DNA of 47,326 bases from Cyclobacteriaceae bacterium (GCA_019638285.1 JAHBUB010000031.1:1-47326); one strand, 5' to 3'; positions 16,445-24,803 are shown, counted from the first letter of the stretch. A program made the numbers and translations. Notes: generated by a model not told the origin, from the sequence alone.

Positions 16445-16564
16445 TTAAACTTCGGCAGAGTCTTGGGTTCCATTTCCAGTTTGAGGCCTGATGTTCTCGT
16501 CAGTGCATGAGGTAGCCAGGCCTGTGATGATAATGAAAAGGGTTACGTAGATTAATTTTTTCAT
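16445..16564 (-). CDS. CTDENIRPQ small lipoprotein, copy 1 (39 aa)
   Basis: 39 residues: a lipoprotein signal peptide (MKKLIYVTLFIIITGLATS) with lipobox LATS-C at Cys20, then a 19-residue hydrophilic tail CTDENIRPQTGNGTQDSAEV. The protein is identical to the one encoded at 16619-16738. The two coding sequences differ at eight codons, all synonymous, and end in different stop codons (TAA here, TAG there). This is the pattern expected of translated genes under purifying selection. The leader contains AAACCATTTAAA about 10 nt before the ATG, a block also found upstream of the related gene at 19556-19690. The likely location is the periplasmic side of a membrane, or the surface. The function is unknown; context suggests a partner of the adjacent TPR kinase. 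Confidence 0.8.
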   Translation of the reverse strand: MKKLIYVTLFIIITGLATSCTDENIRPQTGNGTQDSAEV

Positions 16565-16618
16565 GAGATTGGTTTTTAAATGGTTTGTAAAATTTCTATT
16601 TATGGGATAATTAAAGAC

Positions 16619-16738
16619 CTAGACTTCGGCAGAGTCTTGGGTTCCATTTCCAGTTTGAGGCCTAATGTTCTCGTCAGTGCATGAGGTAGCCAAGCCTGTG
16701 ATGATAATGAAGAGGGTAACATAAATTAACTTTTTCAT
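16619..16738 (-). CDS. CTDENIRPQ small lipoprotein, copy 2 (39 aa)
   Basis: First gene of the minus-strand peptide operon, identical in protein sequence to the copy at 16445-16564 (signal peptide with lipobox at Cys20, then a 19-residue tail). Its ATG is 98 nt from the divergent kinase gene's first candidate start at 16837, so the two share a short intergenic promoter region. I see no convincing TAnnTTTG element in those 98 nt. The AGATTT-type sequence just before the ATG resembles the region before the third family member at 19690. The gene is too short for most gene callers. Confidence 0.8.
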   Translation of the reverse strand: MKKLIYVTLFIIITGLATSCTDENIRPQTGNGTQDSAEV

Positions 16739-16836
16739 AGATTTTGATCGTTTTAGGGTTTATTGAATGTTATATTTAAACTACTACTTTTACTAATAAA
16801 GCTATTGATTTTAAGTTTTACCATAATTTCTGCGCT

Positions 16837-18942
16837 TTGCTAATTAGTCAAAACTATAGTATTAGCCGTATCTTCCTAGGTAGGAAAGCGTACATTGACT
16901 ACGTACGTTATTCTTTCTTTTTTTTTGTATTGTTCCTGGGAGCAATTAACGCGTGGGCCCAATCAGCAGATGAAGACTTATTGGCTGATCTAAAGGCCAA
17001 TAATGAAGTAATTCATGATAGTCTTTATTATGAATTGTTCAGAATTAGTTACCACAATAGTGATCTGGAAAAAGCCAAGACGTACGCCCATAAGTCACTT
17101 TTGCTTAGCGAAAAATATAAGCACCTGAACATTACAGCTAAGTCGTGTCGTGCACTTGGATTGGTGTATCATAAGCTGGAGAATTTTGACTCTTCAAAAT
17201 TTTATTATTACAAGGGTATTGAAGTAGCGTCAAGGGCATCTCAAAACAAGTTATTAGTGTATTTGGCCAATGATTTCGGACGATTATATGAAAATCTTGA
17301 TGTTTACGACAGTGCACTTAGGTATTATAACTTGTCCCTGGAAAAAGCTGTAAAAATTGGTTCCAAGGAAGATGAGGCCTTTGCCTTAAATAATATCGGC
17401 CTTGTTTTTTATTATATAGGAAACAACACAGAAGCTCTTGAAAACCTTAATGCTGCAGTTGATATTAAACGAAAGTTAGGTATTAAATCCTTAGACATAA
17501 GTTTAATGAATATTGCATTGATCTATAATGAGCAAGGAAGATATGATCAAGCAATTCAACTTCTCAAAGAAGTAGAGGCCAAATGTTCAGAAGGTTGTGG
17601 AGACTATCTTTTAGCTGATTTGTACTACGATCTGGGATATGCCTATTTTGAGAAAAACCAATTATCCCTTGCCTACGATTATCTAGTGACTGGATACGAC
17701 TGGGCTCAAAAATCTGGGAACAAGAAGGTGATGGCGCACACCTTATACCATTTTGGTTTATACCAATTTGATAAGTCGGATTATAATCAGACAAGAGATT
17801 ATTTGGATGAGGCATTGAAACTTGCTAATGAGATGAACCTTAGACGACTGAAGAGAGATATTTATTTGGCCTACATAAGATTGTATGAAAAAACGAAGAA
17901 TTTGGAGTTGGTAGTTGAATTCCAAAATAAATATATTTCAATAAAGGATGACATCTTTAATGAGCAAATGGCTACCAACTTAAAAGAAATTCAATTGGAT
18001 GTCCAGCGCAAGCAATCGGAGGTTATCATTCTTCAGAAGGACACAGAGATTAAAAGAGTGCGATTAATCACCACCCTTATAGGTGTCATCTCTGTATTAT
18101 TGGTGGTTGTTTCCATTCTGATCTACCGAAGCTACCGCGCCAGTCATCGCATGAAAAAAATGCTTGAGAAGGAGATAAAAAATCGTACTGGAGAGTTGGT
18201 AAAAAGTAATGCTGACCTCACACAAATGACCCAGGAGTACGATCAGTTGGTGTACCGCGCCTCCCATGATATACGGGGTCCGCTGGCTACCTTGATGGGG
18301 CTTACCAACATTGCCAAACAGGATTACGAAGAACCACTGCGCGTGCGAGATTATCTTGGAAAAATTGAATCCACGGCACTGGGGTTAAACCAAACTTTAA
18401 GTCAGCTGATGGAGACCAATCGCATCCGCAATCTTCCTATTTGTATTGAAGAGGTAGATATGGGTGTGTTGGTGGAGGAGGTGTACAGTTCTTTTAAAAA
18501 CCTTAATCACTTTCCGCTTATATCATTGCGCATAGAGAGGGGTGATTGGAAAAAACCATTACAATCTGACAAAAACCTGATCGGTTTTGTGCTTACCAAA
18601 TTATTGGATAATGCATTTCATTATTTTGCTTCACACAAACAGGAGAAGTACATCAAAGTGTCATGGTCTCAAACGAATGACACTACTACCATTGCAGTGG
18701 AAGACAACGGATTAGGGATTGATGATCTGGCGAGGGAGAAGATATTTCAATTGTTTTATGTGGCCAGCGATATTCATGGTACTGGCTTGGGATTATTTTT
18801 GGCACAAATGGCCGCCAATAGATTGGGTGGAAGAATTATACTGGCGCGCTCTGCAGGCCCTACTATTTTTAAACTCATCATCTCAACCAATCTGGCCAAA
18901 AAAGAACTCGAAGAAAGGCCTGTGATGACTTTGGTGGGTTAA
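16837..18942 (+). CDS. TPR-containing sensor histidine kinase A
   Basis: 701 residues as an open frame. A signal-peptide-like segment (FFFFVLFLGAINAWAQ, ending near 42) precedes about six TPR repeats (about 55-390), then one membrane span (about 408-432, LITTLIGVISVLLVVVSILIY), a coiled coil, a HisKA-type dimerisation helix with phospho-acceptor His477 (SHDIRGPLATLMGL), and a HATPase_c domain with N box LLDNAFHY, G1 DNGLGID and G2 GTGLGLFLA. The TPRs should be periplasmic and the kinase cytosolic. No response-regulator gene or receiver domain is adjacent. The TPR region holds a CxxGC motif (Cys250, Cys254) that kinase B also has. No in-frame ATG exists before the signal peptide, so the start is uncertain; TTG at 16837 is the only standard alternative found. 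It is divergent from peptide operon A. Confidence 0.88.
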   Translation: MLISQNYSISRIFLGRKAYIDYVRYSFFFFVLFLGAINAWAQSADEDLLADLKANNEVIHDSLYYELFRISYHNSDLEKAKTYAHKSLLLSEKYKHLNITAKSCRALGLVYHKLENFDSSKFYYYKGIEVASRASQNKLLVYLANDFGRLYENLDVYDSALRYYNLSLEKAVKIGSKEDEAFALNNIGLVFYYIGNNTEALENLNAAVDIKRKLGIKSLDISLMNIALIYNEQGRYDQAIQLLKEVEAKCSEGCGDYLLADLYYDLGYAYFEKNQLSLAYDYLVTGYDWAQKSGNKKVMAHTLYHFGLYQFDKSDYNQTRDYLDEALKLANEMNLRRLKRDIYLAYIRLYEKTKNLELVVEFQNKYISIKDDIFNEQMATNLKEIQLDVQRKQSEVIILQKDTEIKRVRLITTLIGVISVLLVVVSILIYRSYRASHRMKKMLEKEIKNRTGELVKSNADLTQMTQEYDQLVYRASHDIRGPLATLMGLTNIAKQDYEEPLRVRDYLGKIESTALGLNQTLSQLMETNRIRNLPICIEEVDMGVLVEEVYSSFKNLNHFPLISLRIERGDWKKPLQSDKNLIGFVLTKLLDNAFHYFASHKQEKYIKVSWSQTNDTTTIAVEDNGLGIDDLAREKIFQLFYVASDIHGTGLGLFLAQMAANRLGGRIILARSAGPTIFKLIISTNLAKKELEERPVMTLVG

Positions 18943-19303
18943 TTTTTTGATAATTTGATGTTCCTTTCCGGAGATAGCGTTAGCCTAATTCTTAGATTTT
19001 AAAAATAACTCAACCCTTACCCATTAGCATGTAAGAAACAGTATTCGTTTTGTCATATTTTCATGTTTTTTGACATTTTGGTATTTTTTATTGCATGCCT
19101 TCTTACGGCTTCTATAAAAGTATTGTGTGAGTTACGACCTGTCTTTTTCTTTGCTTCACCCTAACCAAACATTTGCGGGTATCTATTCCGAATTATTTTA
19201 ATAATGATTGTATCTTGGGCCAATGTGAGAATTAAGAACCACGCCTTGCAGCTTATGGTTGCGGAGATAGAAAGAAGAATTTTGTAACGGGTAAGGACGC
19301 AAA
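18943..19303. other. Intergenic stretch without a supported gene
   Basis: About 360 nt between kinase A and the terminator of peptide operon B. AT-rich, with several T-runs near 19060-19100. I find no ORF above 30 codons with a credible start, no strong terminator directly after kinase A, and no tRNA. A 27-codon plus-strand ORF at 19204-19287 is not supported. Confidence 0.6.
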
Positions 19304-19339
19304 TAAAAAAACCCTTTCAACAAATGCTGAAAGGGTTTT
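19304..19339 (-). terminator. Rho-independent terminator of peptide operon B
   Basis: Perfect 12-bp stem AAAACCCTTTCA (19308-19319) and TGAAAGGGTTTT (19328-19339) with an 8-nt loop. On the minus strand it is followed by further T residues and lies 19 nt after the stop of the 58-aa peptide gene (19359). Confidence 0.9.
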
Positions 19340-19358
19340 GAATTAGAAATGACCTCGA

Positions 19359-19535
19359 TTAATCAAACTGGTTTATGTCTGTCATGGCAAACGGTTGCAT
19401 GGGTGCTTTTTCATCTTGTAAGCTTTGCGTGGATACCGCATGTTTTTTTGCATCCACTTTTGGAGTGCCGGTGTGCAGTACAAAAGAAAACAGCGAAGCG
19501 ATGAGAAGTAACAGGAACAGAAGTTTTATTTTCAT
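19359..19535 (-). CDS. Small exported peptide (58 aa), last gene of peptide operon B
   Basis: 58 residues. It has a strong hydrophobic export signal (MKIKLLFLLLLIASLFSF, about 1-20), then a hydrophilic tail with VDAKKHAVSTQSLQDEKAP and ending PFAMTDINQFD. There is no lipobox cysteine. It is the second gene of a two-gene minus-strand operon, 20 nt after the lipoprotein gene at 19556, closed by the terminator at 19308-19339. It occupies the same position as the 55-aa peptide in cassette A; the mature parts show little residue identity by eye. No family recognised. Confidence 0.65.
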   Translation of the reverse strand: MKIKLLFLLLLIASLFSFVLHTGTPKVDAKKHAVSTQSLQDEKAPMQPFAMTDINQFD

Positions 19536-19555
19536 GGTCTTAAATATTTTAGTTT

Positions 19556-19690
19556 TTACTTACAACCAAATTGGCATGGATCACCGGAACTTCCACCACC
19601 ATCTTGTGGACGAATGTTTTCATCGGTGCATGAAGAAATGGCAAATGAAGTTACAACAGCAAATACCAGGGTGTAGAATAATTTTTTCAT
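19556..19690 (-). CDS. CTDENIRPQ small lipoprotein, third family member (44 aa)
   Basis: 44 residues: a lipoprotein signal peptide (MKKLFYTLVFAVVTSFAIS) with lipobox AISS-C at Cys21, then CTDENIRPQDGGGSSGDPCQFGCK. The block SCTDENIRPQ is identical to that in the two lipoproteins of cassette A, while the tail diverges and gains two cysteines (CQFGC). The leader shares AAACCATTTAAA with copy 1. It is divergent from kinase B, with 160 nt between the two start codons. Conservation of the residues immediately after the lipobox, rather than of the tail, suggests that region is the functional or sorted part. Confidence 0.8.
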   Translation of the reverse strand: MKKLFYTLVFAVVTSFAISSCTDENIRPQDGGGSSGDPCQFGCK

Positions 19691-19767
19691 AGATTTAAAA
19701 GTTTAAATGGTTTTAAAAGTTAGAATTGGTTAATGTTTTTGTCTCTATAAGTTTAATATCAACAAGG

Positions 19768-19797
19768 CAAAGATGAGCATATTGGATATTACCTAAA
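19768..19797 (-). promoter_or_regulatory. Possible promoter of peptide operon B
   Basis: On the minus strand CATCTTTG (19768-19775; one mismatch from TAnnTTTG) with TTTA (19794-19797) 18 nt upstream. Transcription would start near 19760, giving a leader of about 70 nt. Both boxes are imperfect. Confidence 0.35.
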
Positions 19798-19850
19798 GTG
19801 TAAATGAATTTTCACAGACACCTATGTACCTAAAAATCAATTAGTTACAA

Positions 19851-22013
19851 ATGAAATGGATCAAATCAATAGGGATCGTGATTCTTGTAGCCTGTAGTTA
19901 TTGGTCATACCCCCAATCGCAAACCATTGATTCGCTTCATGAGCGTTTGCCCTTGTCACAAGGACAGGAGCGTTTTAGAATTCTCATTGAATTGTTTAAA
20001 GAGAATTTAAGCATCAATTATGATTCTGCCTTGCATTACGCATCGCTCGCAACAACGCAAGCAAGACAAATGAATGACAGCCTTTCCATCGTGAAAGCCT
20101 ATAACACTCAAGGTTGGGCTCGCATGAAATTGGGCAGTTCACTTTGCATCCCAGATTTTGAATATGCTCTTTCAATTGCCAGGAGAAATGGTTACCACGA
20201 TCAGATCAAGTTTTTACTGAACAATTTGGCTATTTCTCACAATGATTTTGCGAACTATGACAAAGCGCTGGAGTATCACTTTCAGTCTCTTCAGTTGCGG
20301 CAATTGGAGGGAAATGCATTAGATGTGAGTATTGCACTGAACAACATTGGTCTAGTCTACTCCAATCTTTTTGATTATGAAAATGCACTGATTTATTTTC
20401 AAAAATCAAAAGATTTAAAAGAAGACAATGGAATTACCCACGATCTGGACAGGGCCTATACGAATATTGCTCTGGCTTATTTCAATTTGAAGAATTATGA
20501 TGAAGCGTTGAGAAATATATCTGTAGTTTTGAAAATATGCGAAAAGGGATGTGCTGATGAGATTTCGGTAGAGGCGCATTTTGCATTGGCTAAAATATTG
20601 CAAAAAAAGGGAGAGATCAACCAAGCCGAAGATGAATTGAATAAGACCATTGAAATTGCCAAAAGATTAGGGTCTAAGATGTTTGAATCACAAGCGTTCC
20701 ATTTGCGCGCATTGATACAACTGGATGAGCATAAACCCGATAAGGCCTTAGCTTACCTGGATGAAAGTCAATTGGTACTGGTCGGTACCAACCTGCGTGA
20801 CCAAATCCTGAATAATTATTTGCTGTATGTCTCTATATATAATAGTATGGGTAACTATAAGGCTGCTTCCGAGTACCAACAAAAATATATTGAATTGAAC
20901 CAGAAGATTTTTAGCGGAGACCTGATTAAGAATATTTCGAGGATTCAGACAGAGCATGAGGAAAGGGAAAACATAAAAACCATTGCAGCCAAAGATCAGG
21001 TGCTGGCGTTGCAGAAAGAAGTCATTGCTCGCCAGAAGACACAATATGCTTTTATTATCACCATCACCTTTCTCACGCTGGGTTTTGCTTTCATGATGTA
21101 CCGCGCCAATCGAACACAGCGCAAAATCAATCGGGAGCTGGCTGCTGCGAAGGCGACCATACAAAAACAAAATGAAATGTTAAGTGGTGCCAATCTCCAA
21201 TTGGAAAGTGAGGTAAAGGAACGTACTAGAGAACTGGTGAAGTCCAATGAATCTTTGGTGAAAGTGAATGATGAAATGGATAATTTTATTTATAAAACTT
21301 CTCATGATATCCGGGGGCCACTAGCCAGTCTCAAAGGCATTTGCAATGTAGCCATGATGGATGTAAAGGATGAGACTGCGCTGGACTACTTCAATAAGTT
21401 GGATGCTTCTGCGGCCAAACTCAATGCTATCTTAAGTCGACTTTTGATCATCAATCAGATTAATCACTCTATACTTACCGCTGAATATATTGATTTCACT
21501 ACACAGATAGAGGAAATCCTGGAGTTGGAAAGAAAGAAAGGATTGCCTGAAAGAATTGATATTTCCTATGATGTGGAACCTGGTTTGCAATTCAGATCGG
21601 ATAAGGAAATGGCGAAAATTATTCTGGAGAACCTTATTGACAATGCTATAAAATTTCATAATTATTCTCAACGGGTAGATCCTTTTGTGAGAGTAGAGAT
21701 AGCTTCTGAGGGGGGGTGTGTTTCTGTAAAAGTGATTGATAATGGAATTGGCATAGACAAGGAAAGCAAAGACAAGATATTTCAGTTGTTTGTGAGGGCC
21801 ACTGAGCGTTCTGAAACAGGTGGCATCGGATTGTATCTGTCAAAGCTTGCCACACTTAAACTGGGGGGTGATATTGTTGTTGATAAATCAGAAGAAGGAT
21901 ATACCATTTTTAAAGTGTTGTTTCCTCCGGACCTGGTGCCCGTCATTGAAAGGCGTAATGCAGAGGAGACAATGCGAGAAAAGCAGAAACAAAAAGTACA
22001 AAATACGCCATAA
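19851..22013 (+). CDS. TPR-containing sensor histidine kinase B
   Basis: 720 residues, paralogous to kinase A over its whole length. A signal peptide (about 1-23, IGIVILVACSYWSYPQSQ) precedes periplasmic TPR repeats to about 370, one membrane span at about 396-418 (YAFIITITFLTLGFAFMMY), a coiled coil, HisKA with His485 (SHDIRGPLASLKGI), and HATPase_c with N box ILENLIDNAIKFH, G1 DNGIGID and G2 TGGIGLYLSK. A CxxGC motif (Cys230, Cys234) sits in the TPR region at the place equivalent to kinase A. The short C-terminal tail is Lys/Glu-rich (ERRNAEETMREKQKQK). ATG at 19851 gives a proper signal peptide. There is no adjacent response regulator, and metG begins 53 nt downstream. It is divergent from peptide operon B, so context mirrors kinase A. 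Confidence 0.92.
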   Translation: MKWIKSIGIVILVACSYWSYPQSQTIDSLHERLPLSQGQERFRILIELFKENLSINYDSALHYASLATTQARQMNDSLSIVKAYNTQGWARMKLGSSLCIPDFEYALSIARRNGYHDQIKFLLNNLAISHNDFANYDKALEYHFQSLQLRQLEGNALDVSIALNNIGLVYSNLFDYENALIYFQKSKDLKEDNGITHDLDRAYTNIALAYFNLKNYDEALRNISVVLKICEKGCADEISVEAHFALAKILQKKGEINQAEDELNKTIEIAKRLGSKMFESQAFHLRALIQLDEHKPDKALAYLDESQLVLVGTNLRDQILNNYLLYVSIYNSMGNYKAASEYQQKYIELNQKIFSGDLIKNISRIQTEHEERENIKTIAAKDQVLALQKEVIARQKTQYAFIITITFLTLGFAFMMYRANRTQRKINRELAAAKATIQKQNEMLSGANLQLESEVKERTRELVKSNESLVKVNDEMDNFIYKTSHDIRGPLASLKGICNVAMMDVKDETALDYFNKLDASAAKLNAILSRLLIINQINHSILTAEYIDFTTQIEEILELERKKGLPERIDISYDVEPGLQFRSDKEMAKIILENLIDNAIKFHNYSQRVDPFVRVEIASEGGCVSVKVIDNGIGIDKESKDKIFQLFVRATERSETGGIGLYLSKLATLKLGGDIVVDKSEEGYTIFKVLFPPDLVPVIERRNAEETMREKQKQKVQNTP

Positions 22014-22066
22014 CATTCCCTTCTATCGCCATCTTTGCAATTGGAAAATTGGAAGTGTAAGTATCC

Positions 22067-24178
22067 ATGGAAAAAGATAAAGTTTTCAAAAGATATACAA
22101 TAACGGCTGCATTACCTTATGCCAACGGTCCCAAGCATATTGGGCATTTGGCTGGAGCATACATTCCATCTGATGTGTATTCGAGGTATCTGAGGCTCAA
22201 TAATAAAGATGTAATCTTTGTGTGTGGTAGCGATGAACACGGTACCGCGATACCCAATCAGGCGCTAAAGGAGCATACTACCTCCAAAGCGATCATTGAT
22301 AAATACCATGCGCTCATCCGGGATTGTCTCTATAAGTTAGGGATCTCTTTTGATGTGTACCATCGTACCAGCGATCCATTGCATCATCAAACCTCACAAG
22401 AATTTTTCCTCACCCTGTTCAACAAAGGGTTGCTCAAGGAGGAAACCTCGGAACAATATTATGATGATGATGCCAAAGTATTTCTTGCTGACCGATATAT
22501 TATTGGAACTTGCCCGAAGTGCGGCTATACGGAAGCCTATGGAGATCAGTGCGAAAAATGCGGATCCTCTTTGAGTCCTAGGGAACTGATCAATCCAAGA
22601 TCAACACTATCGGGTAAAGAACCTATACTAAAGCCCACCAAGCATTGGTACCTGCCGCTCGATAAATATGAGGGGTGGCTTAGTCAATGGATTTTGAAGG
22701 ACCATAAAAAAGACTGGAAAGCCAATGTATATGGCCAATGTAAATCCTGGATTGATGCAGGATTGCAGTCCAGAGCCATGACACGAGATTTGGATTGGGG
22801 TATTAAGGTGCCATTGCCTAATGCAGAGGGCAAAGTGCTTTATGTTTGGTTTGATGCGCCCATTGGTTATATCTCTGCCACGCGCGCACTTTTTCAAGAG
22901 TTGTCATCTGGAAAAAATAATTATGCCACTCCACAACGAAATTTCGGGACAGTGCACGAAGACGATTGGAAGTCGTACTGGCAAGATGAAGAAACGAAAC
23001 TTGTTCATTTTATTGGGAAGGACAATATTGTCTTCCATTGCATTATTTTCCCGATCATGTTGCACAGCTCTGAGAAATATATCGTTCCTCAAAATGTACC
23101 GGCCAACGAATTCATGAATCTGGAAGGAGACAAAATGTCCACGAGTAGGGGTTGGTCAATTGAGATGCATGAATACCTGGAAGACTTTCCTGATAAACCA
23201 GACGTGTTGCGCTATGCGTTACTTACCAATTTACCCGAGACCAAAGACAGTGAGTTTACCTGGAAAGATTTCCAAAGTAAAAACAACAACGAGCTGGTAG
23301 CCATTTTTGGAAACTTTGTGAATAGGGCCATGGTGCTTACGCACAAATACTATGAAGGAAAGGTGCCGGCCAAGGGCATACTGGATGAATTGGATAAAAA
23401 TGTAATTGAAGCATTGAGTGAATTTCCTTCTAAAATAGGAGGCGCTATCGAAAACTATAAGTTCAGAGAAGCTACAGCCCATCTTATGGACCTCGCTCGT
23501 TTGGGAAATAAGTATCTGGCGGATACAGAACCATGGAAGTTGGCCAAAACGGATATGAACAGGGTGGGAACCATTCTCAATCTTTCTCTTCAAATTGCAG
23601 CCAATCTGGCGGTGCTATCAGCCCCATTTCTTCCTTTCAGTGCTGAAAAACTAAAAGGAATACTGAAACTTAAGTCTTTCAGCTGGGAAGAAACGGGTAC
23701 TGTAGTTTTACTGGAAGACTCCCACCAGTTAAGTGCAGCGGAATTATTATTCGAAAAAATAGAAGATGAGGTGATTGCTAGGCAGATCACCCGCCTTAAT
23801 GAAAATAAGAAAAGGATGGAATTACAAAATCAGCCAGTGAACCCCGCTAAAGCAGAGATTACCTATGATGAATTCTCTAAAATGGATATGCGGATTGGAA
23901 AGGTGATTTCTGCTGAGAAGGTAGAGAAGTCAAAAAAGCTACTGAAAATGCAGATTGATACAGGTATTGACACTCGAACAGTCTTGAGTGGAATTGCCGA
24001 GCACTATACTCCTGAAGAAATGGTGGGCAAGCAGGTAACAATTCTCGTCAACCTGGCACCAAGGAAAATTATGGGGTTTGAATCTCAAGGCATGATATTG
24101 ATGGCTGAAGACAAAGACGGTTCTCTTAAGTTAATTAACACTTCTGATCCGGTAGCACCAGGTTCTCCTATTAGTTAG
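22067..24178 (+). CDS. metG: Methionyl-tRNA synthetase MetG with C-terminal tRNA-binding domain
   Basis: Charges tRNA-Met in the cytosol. 703 residues. The class I motifs are ANGPKHIGH (HIGH) near the N-terminus and KMSTS at 356-360 (a common KMSKS variant in MetG). A zinc-knuckle insert [19 protein letters not shown] lies at about 148-166. An anticodon-binding helical domain follows. The last 100 or so residues ([21 protein letters not shown], then [19 protein letters not shown]) form the EMAP-II/Trbp-like dimerisation and tRNA-binding domain. A promoter-like CATCTTTG lies at 22030-22037, one mismatch from TAnnTTTG. Confidence 0.97.
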   Translation: MEKDKVFKRYTITAALPYANGPKHIGHLAGAYIPSDVYSRYLRLNNKDVIFVCGSDEHGTAIPNQALKEHTTSKAIIDKYHALIRDCLYKLGISFDVYHRTSDPLHHQTSQEFFLTLFNKGLLKEETSEQYYDDDAKVFLADRYIIGTCPKCGYTEAYGDQCEKCGSSLSPRELINPRSTLSGKEPILKPTKHWYLPLDKYEGWLSQWILKDHKKDWKANVYGQCKSWIDAGLQSRAMTRDLDWGIKVPLPNAEGKVLYVWFDAPIGYISATRALFQELSSGKNNYATPQRNFGTVHEDDWKSYWQDEETKLVHFIGKDNIVFHCIIFPIMLHSSEKYIVPQNVPANEFMNLEGDKMSTSRGWSIEMHEYLEDFPDKPDVLRYALLTNLPETKDSEFTWKDFQSKNNNELVAIFGNFVNRAMVLTHKYYEGKVPAKGILDELDKNVIEALSEFPSKIGGAIENYKFREATAHLMDLARLGNKYLADTEPWKLAKTDMNRVGTILNLSLQIAANLAVLSAPFLPFSAEKLKGILKLKSFSWEETGTVVLLEDSHQLSAAELLFEKIEDEVIARQITRLNENKKRMELQNQPVNPAKAEITYDEFSKMDMRIGKVISAEKVEKSKKLLKMQIDTGIDTRTVLSGIAEHYTPEEMVGKQVTILVNLAPRKIMGFESQGMILMAEDKDGSLKLINTSDPVAPGSPIS

Positions 24179-24183
24179 GAATT

Positions 24184-24247
24184 GGGACTTAGGTTTTAGG
24201 GATTAGATGGGTATTCACTAAGTCCCGGATCCCATTGCCCTAAGTCC
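24184..24247. terminator. Inverted-repeat region between convergent metG and pth
   Basis: GGGACTTAG (24184-24192) is complementary to CTAAGTCCC (24218-24226). A second copy, CCTAAGTCC (24239-24247), can pair with the same left arm and overlaps the last codons and stop of pth. No strong T-run follows, so it is either a weak bidirectional terminator or a decayed small repeat. Confidence 0.5.
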
Positions 24248-24803
24248 TATTAAAGAGACTCATTGTTCTGTCAACTCCGATGGTACAAAAAGATAGGATC
24301 ATTTCTTCTGCTTTGTCCATGAGCTCAGGCAATGTCTCTATCTCCTCTTTGTTGAAGTTGCTAAGCACATAATCAACTTGTTGACCTTTACCGAAGTTGT
24401 TACCCACCCCAAATCTGAGTCGTGAATAGTTCTGGCCTCCTGTAAGTTGTTCTATGTTGGTGAGACCATTGTGGCCAGCGGCACTTCCTTTGGCTCGCAT
24501 TCTTAACGTCCCAAATGGCAATGCCAGATCATCAACCACCACCAATAAGTTTTCTTTAGGAATTTTTAACTCCTGTAGCCAATAGGCAATGGCCTTTCCA
24601 CTTAGGTTCATATAGGTATTGGGTTTGATAAAGTGGATTTGGCGCCCTTTGTGTTTCCATTCTGCTTTGTCCGCATAACGTCCCGTTGAGAAAGTGACAT
24701 TCTTATTATCAGCAATTCGATCAAGAATCAGAAAACCTATATTGTGGCGTGTCAACTCATATTCGACACCTATATTCCCCAAACCAGCGATTAGATATTT
24801 CAT
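24240..24803 (-). CDS. pth: Peptidyl-tRNA hydrolase Pth
   Basis: Releases tRNA from peptidyl-tRNA that has dropped off the ribosome; essential in most bacteria. 187 residues, the usual size. Motifs are IAGLGNIGVEYELTRHNIGF (with the catalytic His at 20), KPNTYMNLSGKA, VVDDLALPFG and GSAAGHNGL, all in the normal order. It sits downstream of rplY on the same strand, as in many bacteria, but a strong terminator (24847-24881) separates them, so it probably has its own promoter in the roughly 40 nt before its ATG or depends on read-through. Confidence 0.96.
   Translation of the reverse strand: MKYLIAGLGNIGVEYELTRHNIGFLILDRIADNKNVTFSTGRYADKAEWKHKGRQIHFIKPNTYMNLSGKAIAYWLQELKIPKENLLVVVDDLALPFGTLRMRAKGSAAGHNGLTNIEQLTGGQNYSRLRFGVGNNFGKGQQVDYVLSNFNKEEIETLPELMDKAEEMILSFCTIGVDRTMSLFNRT

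Larger units (their letters stand above)
16445..16738 (-). repeat. Tandem direct duplication of the lipoprotein gene
   Basis: Two 120-nt coding units (16445-16564 and 16619-16738) in direct orientation, separated by 54 nt. They are nearly identical at the DNA level, with eight synonymous substitutions plus the stop-codon change. The intervening leader sequences are much less alike than the coding parts. Confidence 0.9.

Noticed and set aside
19204-19287. 27-codon plus-strand ORF (MIVSWANVRIKN...) between kinase A and peptide operon B
   Set aside because: No signal peptide, no RBS, no similarity to the other small peptides, and it is convergent with the terminator; nothing separates it from chance.
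16211-22013. Reading the kinase/peptide region as a toxin-antitoxin or phage-defence island
   Set aside because: The small proteins have export signals and hydrophilic tails rather than pore-forming or toxin features; no nuclease, reverse transcriptase, integrase or base-composition shift is visible.
24184-24247. GGGACTTAGG/CCTAAGTCC repeats as a mobile MITE-like element
   Set aside because: No target-site duplication or second full copy in the window; the sequence is better described as a weak convergent terminator region.
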